From Succinivibrionaceae bacterium (GTDB lineage: Bacteria > Pseudomonadota > Gammaproteobacteria > Enterobacterales > Succinivibrionaceae): a DNA stretch of 32,154 bases. This document shows positions 1 to 6,013 of the stretch, in pieces (positions within the stretch are counted from its first letter, which is position 1; every line of letters begins with the position of its first letter). The stretch is from contig JAHZGH010000012.1 of NCBI GenBank assembly GCA_019420905.1, positions 1 through 32,154 of the forward strand, written 5' to 3'. Made by a program: the position numbers and the translations under genes. A model generated the notes under the pieces. That model was not told where the DNA came from. It saw only the letters and a program-made list of their open reading frames with translations, and did no database searches.

Positions 1-334
1 TAAATGTTTATTCATCAAACGGTTAGACGAAACCGTTCAGAATTTAAAATAAAATTATATTTTATAAATTTTTATTTTTTTTTTATTAATTTAAGATATA
101 GAACTGAATATTAGCTTATTAGACAAATTTAAGTGAATATTATAATTTTTAGAAGTTAAGTTTATTAATGAACTTATAATTTTGCTTATATCTAATAAAT
201 TCTTTTAAAGAACAGAAAAGAAAAATCACAAAAAATATTTAAGATATTGGTTTAAATATAGTTCTATATCAGACTTTATTTATAAATATTTTGATATTTT
301 TATTTAAAATAACTTATTGAAAAATATAGTATTT
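1..334. other. AT-rich spacer without a recognisable gene
   Basis: I see no credible coding region here on either strand. The stretch is extremely AT-rich. A 7-bp inverted repeat (AACGGTT at 18-24 with AACCGTT at 31-37, 6-nt loop) lies near the left edge but has no T-tract on either side, so I do not call it a terminator. The right part runs into the A-tracts of the tRNA-tuf promoter. Confidence 0.6.
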
Positions 335-395
335 AAAAAAAAGTAAAAAAAAAGTAAAAAAAACACTTGCAAAGTAATCAACGCTTGAGTATCAT
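335..395 (+). promoter_or_regulatory. Strong stable-RNA promoter with phased A-tracts, for tRNA-Tyr/tRNA-Gly/tuf
   Basis: A -35 hexamer TTGCAA (367-372) and a -10 hexamer TATCAT (390-395) are exactly 17 bp apart, followed by a G/C-containing discriminator (AGCACCG). Directly upstream are three A-tracts, 335-342, 345-353 and 356-363, separated by GT and starting 10 and 11 bp apart. They therefore lie on one helical face, as expected of an UP element or intrinsic bend. The E. coli tRNA-tufB operon also relies on upstream activation (Fis). Whether Fis or the RNA polymerase alpha subunit acts here is inference. Transcription would start near 402. Confidence 0.75.
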
Positions 396-454
396 AGCAC
401 CGTTTTCACTGATTACCTTCTTGAAAACTGTTGGTCCGGGGACGGGTCAATTAT

Positions 455-539
<85 letters not shown>

Positions 540-576
540 CTTCCTAATTTTTCTCCCGGCTCATGGATTTTTAAGT

Positions 577-651
577 GCGGGCATCGTATAATGGTTATTA
601 CCCGAGCCTTCCAAGCTTGAGATACGGGTTCGATTCCCGCTGCCCGCTCCA
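577..651 (+). tRNA. tRNA-Gly (anticodon TCC)
   Basis: This is a 75-nt tRNA with encoded CCA (649-651). GCGGGCA and TGCCCGC form the acceptor stem, the T-arm contains GGGTTCGATTCCC, and the loop CTTCCAA carries anticodon TCC at 610-612. It is very close to E. coli glyT by recall and sits 37 nt after tRNA-Tyr. In E. coli a tRNA-Thr gene (thrT) separates glyT from tufB. Here only 57 nt lie between this tRNA and tuf and they hold no tRNA. Confidence 0.97.
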
Positions 652-708
652 GTATTATTTTTTCTGTGAGCTTATTTCGCATCTTGTTCACAATAGGATA
701 ACTAAAAA

Positions 709-1893
709 ATGGCAAAGGAAAAGTTTGTCCGTGACAGAGTTCACGTAAACGTTGGTACTATTGGTCACGTTGACCACGGTAAGACCACCTTAACTGCTGC
801 TATCACCACTGTTCTTGCAAAGAAGTTCGGCGGTGCAGCATTAAAGTTCGACCAGATCGATAACGCTCCGGAAGAGAAAGCTCGTGGTATTACCATTAAC
901 ACCTCTCACGTAGAGTACGATACTGCAAAGCGTCACTATGCACACGTTGACTGCCCGGGCCACGCTGACTATGTTAAAAACATGATCACCGGTGCAGCAC
1001 AGATGGACGGTGCAATCTTAGTAGTAGCAGCAACCGATGGTCCTATGCCACAGACCCGTGAGCACATTCTGTTAGCTCGTCAGGTAGGCGTACCTTATAT
1101 CATCGTCTTCTTAAACAAGTGCGATATGGTAGACGATGAGGAATTATTAGAGTTAGTTGAGATGGATGTACGCGACCTTCTCAGCCAGTATCAGTTCCCA
1201 GGTGATGACACCCCGATTATCCGCGGCTCTGCATTAGGTGCATTAAACGGTGAGGAGAAGTGGGAGCAGGCTATATTAGAGTTAGCAGATACATTAGACA
1301 GCTATATTCCAGATCCTAAGCGTGATATTGACGATCCGTTCTTACTTCCTATCGAAGATATCTTCTCCATTTCAGGACGTGGTACAGTAGTAACAGGTCG
1401 TGTAGAGCGTGGTATTGTACACGTAGGCGACGAAGTAGAAATCGTAGGTATCCGTCCTACAGTAAAGACTGTAGTAACTGGCGTAGAGATGTTCCGCAAG
1501 TTATTAGACGAGGGCCGTGCAGGTGATAACGTAGGTATCTTATTACGTGGTACCAAGCGTGAGGACGTAGAGCGTGGACAGGTATTAGCAGCACCGGGCT
1601 CAATTACTCCGCACACCAAGTTCACCGGTCAGGTATACGTATTAAGCAAGGATGAAGGTGGTCGTCATACTCCATTCTTCAAGGGCTATCGTCCGCAGTT
1701 CTTCTTCCGCACAACTGATATTACCGGAACCATTGAGCTGAAAGAAGGCGTAGAGATGGTAATGCCAGGTGATAACACTGACATGATCGTAACCTTGATT
1801 CACCCGGTAGCAATGGCTAAGGGCGAGCGCTTTGCAATTCGTGAAGGCGGTCGTACTGTTGGCGCCGGCGTTGTTGGTGAAGTTCTTGAATAA
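709..1893 (+). CDS. tuf: Elongation factor Tu, copy 1 (tufB position)
   Basis: EF-Tu delivers aminoacyl-tRNA to the ribosomal A site as a GTP complex. The 394-residue product has the length of the E. coli protein. It shows GHVDHGKT (P-loop, about 19-26), switch I RGITINT, DCPGH (about 81-85) and NKCD (about 136-139), then the two beta-barrel domains. AGGA at 695-698 lies 10 nt before the ATG. It follows tRNA-Tyr and tRNA-Gly on what looks like one transcript and precedes secE-nusG, as tufB does in E. coli. The nucleotide sequence matches copy 2 (19671-20855) except for one synonymous third-codon change (AAG here, AAA there), which points to ongoing gene conversion. Confidence 0.99.
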   Translation: MAKEKFVRDRVHVNVGTIGHVDHGKTTLTAAITTVLAKKFGGAALKFDQIDNAPEEKARGITINTSHVEYDTAKRHYAHVDCPGHADYVKNMITGAAQMDGAILVVAATDGPMPQTREHILLARQVGVPYIIVFLNKCDMVDDEELLELVEMDVRDLLSQYQFPGDDTPIIRGSALGALNGEEKWEQAILELADTLDSYIPDPKRDIDDPFLLPIEDIFSISGRGTVVTGRVERGIVHVGDEVEIVGIRPTVKTVVTGVEMFRKLLDEGRAGDNVGILLRGTKREDVERGQVLAAPGSITPHTKFTGQVYVLSKDEGGRHTPFFKGYRPQFFFRTTDITGTIELKEGVEMVMPGDNTDMIVTLIHPVAMAKGERFAIREGGRTVGAGVVGEVLE

Positions 1894-1923
1894 TGATAAG
1901 AAGAGTGCTTGAGCACTCTTCAG

Positions 1924-1968
1924 ATCCGCAGTATTTATCTTAAAGATAGAATACTGCGGATTTATTTG
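1924..1968 (+). terminator. Hairpin terminator after tuf copy 1
   Basis: A 12-bp perfect stem (ATCCGCAGTATT 1924-1935 with AATACTGCGGAT 1950-1961) continues, past one bulged base, into a 5-bp inner stem with a 3-nt loop. It is followed by TTTATTT. A second shorter palindrome (1901-1920, AAGAGTGCT/AGCACTCTT) sits just after the stop codon. The T-tract is interrupted, so termination may be partial and secE-nusG may still receive transcripts from the tRNA-tuf promoter. I see no convincing separate promoter for secE in the 45 nt that follow. Confidence 0.75.
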
Positions 1969-2013
1969 ATCTTATAGCAATATATTTTCCTTAGAATCCA
2001 AAAGGATTTAAAT

Positions 2014-2493
2014 ATGGCAGAACCCACTGTAAGCAAGGTGGAAACAGCTCAGCCTAAGAATGCTTTTAAGAAAGAGCAGAAAAAAAAGGGTGTTACTGTT
2101 GCCGCGAAGGAAGAAAAGACTGTTTCTCCTTTTGTTAATACTGTTTTATGGCTTTTCTCTTTAGCAATTATTGTTGGAGCCATTTTCGGTAACTATTACT
2201 ATTCTAATTATGTTGTGATCGATGAAAGTTCTCTTGCACGATTAGGTCGTGTTGCTGCAGTTATTGTAGCTATCGTCATTGGTCTCGCCGTACTTATTTT
2301 TACTAATAAAGGTCACGCATTTTTAAACTTTGCTCGTCTTTCTTATGCAGAGTTGCGTAAAGTTGTATGGCCTACACGACAGGAAGCTTTACAGACTACA
2401 TTTATAGTCTTTGCAGCAGTTTGCGTAGTAAGTTTATTCCTTTATTTGTGTGATATTGTTTTCTTACAACTTGTACGAGCCATTACTCTCTAA
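2014..2493 (+). CDS. secE: Preprotein translocase subunit SecE
   Basis: SecE is the clamp subunit that stabilises SecY in the inner-membrane SecYEG channel. The 159-residue product has a lysine-rich cytoplasmic N-terminus (1-38) and three predicted membrane segments (about 41-60, 78-96 and 129-153), the three-span gammaproteobacterial form. The family hallmark ELRKVVWPTRQEALQTT lies at 113-129 on the amphipathic segment before the last span. It is longer than E. coli SecE (127 residues), mostly through the charged N-terminus. AAAGGA lies 8 nt before the ATG. nusG follows after 21 nt, the usual secE-nusG pair. Confidence 0.97.
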   Translation: MAEPTVSKVETAQPKNAFKKEQKKKGVTVAAKEEKTVSPFVNTVLWLFSLAIIVGAIFGNYYYSNYVVIDESSLARLGRVAAVIVAIVIGLAVLIFTNKGHAFLNFARLSYAELRKVVWPTRQEALQTTFIVFAAVCVVSLFLYLCDIVFLQLVRAITL

Positions 2494-2514
2494 GTTCATA
2501 AAGGGTTAAATAAG

Positions 2515-3195
2515 ATGTCAGATAAAGAATTATTCGATGCCCCTGAAGCTACTGATGCTCCTGAGGCTATGGTATCTGAGAATACAGAAAATCCTGTAGT
2601 TGATGAGACCCCTGTGGATAAAGAAGCTTTAAGAAAGAAGAAACTTGAAGAATTTAATAAAGCCATGCATTGGTATGTTATTCAAGCTTTTTCTGGTTTT
2701 GAACAGCGTGTTGCTTTGACTTTGCGCGAAAGGATAAAAATCCATAATATGGAAGAGGATTTTGGTGAAATTCTTGTTCCAAAAGAGAAAGTCAAAGAAA
2801 TTAAAGATGGTAAAAAACGCGAAAGCGAGCGTAAATTCTTTCCTGGCTATGTTTTAGTCCATATGCGCATGAATTCTGAGACCTGGCAGCTTGTTAAGCA
2901 TACTGATAGAGTTTTAGGATTTGTTGGCGGAAGTCCAGATCACCCTCTTCCGATTAGCGAAGCAGAGGCCGCTAAGATTCTAAGTCGTCTGAGAGAAAGC
3001 GAAGAGTCTCCAAGACCTAAGACTATTTTTGAGGTTGGTGAGCAGGTTCGTGCAATTGACGGAGCCTTTAAAGACTTTGTCGGTACAGTTGAAAAAGTTG
3101 ATTATGAAAAGAATAGATTGACAGTATCTATTGCTATCTTTGGCAGAGCAACACCTGTTGATTTGGAATTTAGTCAGGTAGAAAAAGATATTTAG
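2515..3195 (+). CDS. nusG: Transcription elongation/antitermination factor NusG, with acidic N-terminal extension
   Basis: NusG binds RNA polymerase across the cleft, suppresses pausing and links polymerase to Rho or the ribosome. The NGN domain starts at HWYVIQAFSGFEQRV (52-66) and runs to about 165. The C-terminal KOW domain covers about 172-226 (FEVGEQVRAIDGAFKDFVG). The product has 226 residues against about 181 in E. coli. The excess is an acidic, Ala/Pro/Glu-rich leader of about 50 residues containing a short tandem repeat (DAPEAT-DAPEA). The chosen start has a good ribosome site (AAGGG, 2501-2505). An internal ATG at codon 51, immediately before the NGN domain, is the alternative but lacks a comparable site. 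A terminator follows. Confidence 0.97.
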   Translation: MSDKELFDAPEATDAPEAMVSENTENPVVDETPVDKEALRKKKLEEFNKAMHWYVIQAFSGFEQRVALTLRERIKIHNMEEDFGEILVPKEKVKEIKDGKKRESERKFFPGYVLVHMRMNSETWQLVKHTDRVLGFVGGSPDHPLPISEAEAAKILSRLRESEESPRPKTIFEVGEQVRAIDGAFKDFVGTVEKVDYEKNRLTVSIAIFGRATPVDLEFSQVEKDI

Positions 3196-3234
3196 TTTTC
3201 TTGATTAAATTTTTATTAAATATTTTAATTTTTT

Positions 3235-3269
3235 AAGTCTGTTTCTTCAGTTTAGGAACAGACTTTTTT
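3235..3269 (+). terminator. Intrinsic terminator after nusG
   Basis: An 11-bp stem (AAGTCTGTTTC 3235-3245 with GGAACAGACTT 3255-3265, one G-U pair) with a 9-nt loop runs straight into TTTTTT. It ends the secE-nusG transcript and isolates the ribosomal-protein operon that has its own promoter downstream. Confidence 0.9.
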
Positions 3270-3402
3270 ATTTAATTAGCCTAAATATTTTTTTAAGTGT
3301 GAAAATAAAAAATTTATATAAATAATTAAGCATTTTAATCCCAAATATAAATGGTCATATTTTTGAGAGTGATACATATTAATATTAATTTGTATTTTTT
3401 AC

Positions 3403-3432
3403 TTGAAAGAAATACTCTTTTTGATATATAAT
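3403..3432 (+). promoter_or_regulatory. Promoter of the rplKAJL-rpoBC operon
   Basis: TTGAAA (3403-3408) and a consensus TATAAT (3427-3432) are separated by 18 bp. The upstream 130 nt (3270-3402) are AT-rich and hold no gene. The start of transcription would be near 3439, giving a leader of about 105 nt before rplK. This corresponds to the L11 promoter of E. coli. Confidence 0.8.
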
Positions 3433-3439
3433 CACGCAG

Positions 3440-3544
3440 ATATTCTGTGTTGATTACACTAACCCTTTAACGATCAGGGGAATTTGATCGAGGGAAGCAC
3501 TCAAAGTGGTGCGCTATTACCCATAATCTAGAGGAAAACCTCAA
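3440..3544 (+). promoter_or_regulatory. Leader RNA of rplK-rplA, candidate L1 translational operator
   Basis: In E. coli free ribosomal protein L1 binds the leader of rplK-rplA mRNA and represses both genes. Here the leader can form CGATCA (3471-3476) with TGATCG (3485-3490) around GGGGAATT. A second arm near 3497-3512 (GCAC/GTGC) follows an AGGGAAG segment. G-rich loops next to short helices resemble L1 sites in general form. That L1 binds here is inferred from family knowledge and position. The ribosome site GAGG (3531-3534) lies outside these arms. Confidence 0.45.
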
Positions 3545-3973
3545 ATGGCAAAGAAAGTAACTGCCTATATTAAGTTACAAGTTGGTGCAGGTAGCGCTAA
3601 TCCTGCTCCTCCAGTTGGTCCGGCTCTCGGCCAGCATGGTGTTAATATTATGGAATTCTGCAAAGCCTTCAATGCAAAGACTGCAAAGATGGAGAAGGGT
3701 TTGCCAGTTCCGGTTATTATCACCGTTTATTCTGACAAATCTTTCACCTTTGTCTCTAAGAGTACTCCTGCTTCTTTCTTAATCAAGAAAGCTGCTGGTT
3801 TAAAGACTGCTTCTCACAAGCCTGGTATTGAAGTTGCAGGTAAGATCACTATGGCACAATGCCTTGAGATCGCTAAAGAGAAAGATCAGGATATGACTGG
3901 TGCTGATATTGAAGCTTCAGCTCGTTCAATTGCTGGTACTGCTCGTTCTATGGGCATTCAGGTGGAGGAATAA
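3545..3973 (+). CDS. rplK: Large ribosomal subunit protein L11
   Basis: L11 binds the GTPase-associated centre of 23S rRNA, contacts elongation factors and is needed for RelA activation. The 142-residue product has the E. coli length. It shows the N-terminal proline-rich segment NPAPPVGPALGQHGVNIMEF (about 20-39), the thiostrepton-contact region, and a C-terminal rRNA-binding domain ending in ARSMGIQVEE. The ATG follows GAGG after 10 nt. It is the first gene of the operon and rplA starts 2 nt after its stop, so the two are probably translationally coupled. Confidence 0.98.
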   Translation: MAKKVTAYIKLQVGAGSANPAPPVGPALGQHGVNIMEFCKAFNAKTAKMEKGLPVPVIITVYSDKSFTFVSKSTPASFLIKKAAGLKTASHKPGIEVAGKITMAQCLEIAKEKDQDMTGADIEASARSIAGTARSMGIQVEE

Positions 3974-3975
3974 TA

Positions 3976-4692
3976 ATGGCCAAGGTTTCAAAACGCCTGA
4001 AAGAGATTCGTGCTGCAGTTGATAAGACTAAGGTTTATTCTGCAGTTGAAGGCTTCAATCTGTTAAAGCAGACTGCTAAAGCTAAGTTCAATGAAAGCGT
4101 TGATGTCGCTATTCAGTTAGGCATTGATGCAACTAAGTCTGATCAAAACGTTCGTGGCGCCACTGTATTGCCAAACGGCACTGGTAAGACTGTTCGTGTT
4201 TTAGTCTTTACTCAGGGTGAATTAGCTGAGCAAGCTAAGGCTGCTGGTGCTGATCATGTTGGTATGGATGAGTTAGCAGCTGAGATCAAGAAAGGCTTTA
4301 TGGACTTCGATGTTGTTATCGCTTCTCCGGATGCAATGCGCGTTGTAGGTCAATTAGGTCAGATCTTAGGTCCGCGTGGCTTAATGCCAAATCCGAAGGT
4401 TGGTACTGTTACTCGTGATGTTACTACTGCTGTTAAAAATGCAAAGGCAGGTCAAGTACGTTATCGTAATGATAAAGCAGGTAATATCCAGACCTCTATT
4501 GGTAAGGCCTCTTTTACTGCTGAACAGCTTACTGAGAACCTCAATGCTTTAGTTGCAGCTATTATTAAACAGAAACCAGCTGCTGCTAAAGGTGCTTTCA
4601 TCAAGAAGATCGCTGTTTCCACCACCATGGGTGTTGGCTTAACTGTTGATAAGAATTCTTTGAAAGCTGAGCAGGCTATTGCTGCTGAATAA
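3976..4692 (+). CDS. rplA: Large ribosomal subunit protein L1
   Basis: L1 forms the mobile L1 stalk that helps release deacylated tRNA and is the translational repressor of rplK-rplA. The product has 238 residues (E. coli 234). The family signature runs through GPRGLMPNPKVGTVTRDV (about 135-152), and the two-domain pattern ends with TTMGVGLTVDK. GGAGG within the end of rplK serves as ribosome site. Its own putative target lies in the rplK leader at 3440-3544. About 200 nt of structured leader separate it from rplJ. Confidence 0.98.
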   Translation: MAKVSKRLKEIRAAVDKTKVYSAVEGFNLLKQTAKAKFNESVDVAIQLGIDATKSDQNVRGATVLPNGTGKTVRVLVFTQGELAEQAKAAGADHVGMDELAAEIKKGFMDFDVVIASPDAMRVVGQLGQILGPRGLMPNPKVGTVTRDVTTAVKNAKAGQVRYRNDKAGNIQTSIGKASFTAEQLTENLNALVAAIIKQKPAAAKGAFIKKIAVSTTMGVGLTVDKNSLKAEQAIAAE

Positions 4693-4734
4693 TCAGCAAG
4701 TGCATGGATACTAGCACTATAAAAGATTTTGGAA

Positions 4735-4882
4735 GGGAGCATATCCCACCAAAGACCGCAGGGGGAAGTATCCTTAATCATCCTGCGTAGGCGGAGATTA
4801 GCTCCGGGAATATATTTCCTTGGAACTGATTTTTCCGGTAGTCCCCGTTTGGGGTTAAGTCCAATAATGGACATTCCAGGAG
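4735..4882 (+). promoter_or_regulatory. L10 leader RNA (autoregulatory leader of rplJ-rplL)
   Basis: The 202-nt rplA-rplJ spacer contains the conserved core of the L10 leader. AAAGACCGCAGG (4751-4762) pairs through CGCAGG (4757-4762) with CCTGCG (4782-4787), and the conserved GTAGGCGGAGATTAG follows. In E. coli L10(L12)4 binds this kink-turn-like element and represses rplJL translation. Hairpins at 4840-4876 lie next to the ribosome site AGGAG (4878-4882), 12 nt before rplJ. I find no good promoter inside the spacer, so transcription probably comes from the rplK promoter. A spurious open reading frame crosses this leader. Confidence 0.85.
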
Positions 4883-4894
4883 TCACTGCTAAAA

Positions 4895-5419
4895 ATGGCA
4901 ATGAAAATCGAAGACAAAAAGGCAATTGTTGCCGAAGTCGCCGAAGTCGCCAAGAAAGCCGTGTCAGCTGTCACCGCTGATTCTTGTGGTATTCCTGTAG
5001 CCAAGCTTACTGCGCTACGCAAAGAGGCTCGTGCTAACAATGTTTACTTACATGTTGTACGTAATACTCTTTTAGCTCGTGCGTTAGAAGGCTCTGAGTT
5101 CGAGTGCATTAAAGATAGCTGCAAGGGTCCGACTATTATCGGTTTATCTCTTGAGCACCCGGGCGCTGCTGCACGTATCTTCAAGGAATTTGCTAAGAAT
5201 TGCGAAACCTTCAAAGTTAAAGCTTTAGCTTTTGAAGGTAAAGCATATGACGGCAAAGACATTGACGTTCTTGCTACCTTACCTACTTACGATGAAGCTA
5301 TCGCTAAACTTCTTGCAACTCTCAAAGAAGCTGCCGCTGGTAAACTCGTACGTACTCTCGCCGCATTGGGCGATAAATTGGCTGAAGGCGGCGAAGCTGC
5401 CCCTGCTACTGAGGCTTAA
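4895..5419 (+). CDS. rplJ: Large ribosomal subunit protein L10
   Basis: L10 anchors the L7/L12 stalk to 23S rRNA and represses its own operon through the upstream leader. The product has 174 residues (E. coli 165). The N-terminus MAMKIEDKKAIVAEV aligns with the E. coli start. RNTLLARALEG and HPGAAARIFKEFAKN mark the rRNA-binding domain, and LVRTLAALGDKLAEG forms the C-terminal L12-binding helix. The first ATG (4895) is chosen over the ATG two codons later because it matches the family N-terminus. The alanine/glutamate-rich tail (GGEAAPATEA) extends the protein slightly. Confidence 0.98.
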   Translation: MAMKIEDKKAIVAEVAEVAKKAVSAVTADSCGIPVAKLTALRKEARANNVYLHVVRNTLLARALEGSEFECIKDSCKGPTIIGLSLEHPGAAARIFKEFAKNCETFKVKALAFEGKAYDGKDIDVLATLPTYDEAIAKLLATLKEAAAGKLVRTLAALGDKLAEGGEAAPATEA

Positions 5420-5474
5420 TAGCCTGCGATTTTTTTTAGGCTTTGCCTAGTTGTTAAATAAAGGAATATATAAA

Positions 5475-5840
5475 ATGGCTTTATCTAAGGATGAAATCAT
5501 TGAGGCTATTGCTGCCTTATCTGTAACCGAAGTTGTTGAACTCGTTAAGGCTATGGAAGAGAAGTTCGGTGTTTCTGCCGCTGCTGCTGTTGCCGTAGCT
5601 CCTGCTGCCGCTGCTGCCGCTGAAGAGAAGACTGAGTTCGATGTAGTTCTTAAGGAAGTTGGTGCTAATAAGATCGCCGTCATTAAGGCTGTTCGTACCG
5701 CTACTGGTTTAGGCTTAAAGGAAGCTAAGGACTTAGTTGAGTCTGCTCCTGCAAAGATTAAGGAAGCTATGCCTAAGGAAGAGGCTGAGGCTTTAGTCAA
5801 GAGCTTAACCGACGCTGGTGCAAAGGCTGCTGCTGAATAA
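5475..5840 (+). CDS. rplL: Large ribosomal subunit protein L7/L12
   Basis: L7/L12 is the multicopy stalk protein that recruits and activates the translational GTPases. The 121-residue product has the E. coli length. The N-terminal dimerisation helices (about 1-33) are followed by an Ala/Val-rich hinge (about 39-54). The globular C-terminal domain contains KTEFDVVLKEVGANKIAVIK and GLGLKEAKDLVE. I start at ATG 5475, preceded by AAGGA (5461-5465), rather than at the in-frame TTG 24 nt upstream, because MALSKDEI matches the family N-terminus. It lies 55 nt after rplJ. Extra translation relative to L10 is expected for this operon. Confidence 0.98.
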   Translation: MALSKDEIIEAIAALSVTEVVELVKAMEEKFGVSAAAAVAVAPAAAAAAEEKTEFDVVLKEVGANKIAVIKAVRTATGLGLKEAKDLVESAPAKIKEAMPKEEAEALVKSLTDAGAKAAAE

Positions 5841-5861
5841 TTCAGCTGATGCTCTTACATA

Positions 5862-5975
5862 AATTGGTTCGCACCGAACCAATTGCGGTTTATCCGTAAC
5901 TTCAATTCAAACCCGCTCCTCCATTTATGAGGGGGCGGGTTCGGTGCCTGATAAGACACAAGATGCCAAGGCATC
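5862..5975 (+). promoter_or_regulatory. Three hairpins in the rplL-rpoB spacer: candidate attenuator and RNase processing sites
   Basis: Three stems stand in tandem. The first is a perfect 10-bp hairpin (AATTGGTTCG 5862-5871 with CGAACCAATT 5875-5884, loop CAC). The second is a 12-pair GC-rich hairpin with one bulged G (5910-5921 with 5929-5941). The third is a short one (GATGCC 5962-5967 with GGCATC 5970-5975). None is followed by a T-tract. In E. coli the rplL-rpoB spacer holds a partial terminator and an RNase III site that set polymerase below ribosomal-protein levels. Position and structure suggest the same job here. Confidence 0.65.
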
Positions 5976-6013
5976 CCATACCGGAAACAGATCAATCAGA
6001 GGATCCCCTATCC

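Noticed and set aside
18..37. Inverted repeat AACGGTT/AACCGTT as a terminator for a gene to the left or right
   Set aside because: No T-tract follows on either strand and the stem is only 7 bp.
1302..1625. Minus-strand frame inside tuf, repeated identically at 20264-20587
   Set aside because: It recurs only because the two tuf genes are identical. It lies opposite a strongly constrained gene and has no recognisable features.
1966..1986. TTGATC ... TATATT as a secE promoter
   Set aside because: The spacing is only 9 bp and no alternative -35 fits.
4729..4980. 83-codon plus-strand frame across the rplA-rplJ spacer and rplJ start
   Set aside because: It coincides with the L10 leader RNA, whose conserved pairing accounts for the sequence, and runs out of frame into rplJ.
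5412..5438. Terminator-like AGGCT/AGCCT hairpin followed by eight T at the end of rplJ
   Set aside because: The stem has only 5 bp, includes the stop codon and is separated from the T-run by GCGA. rplL must be transcribed more than or together with rplJ.
5927..6013. N-terminal extension of RpoB by 29 codons
   Set aside because: It runs through a strong hairpin and the ribosome site. MVYSYTEQKRIRKDFGKR at 6014 matches the family start.
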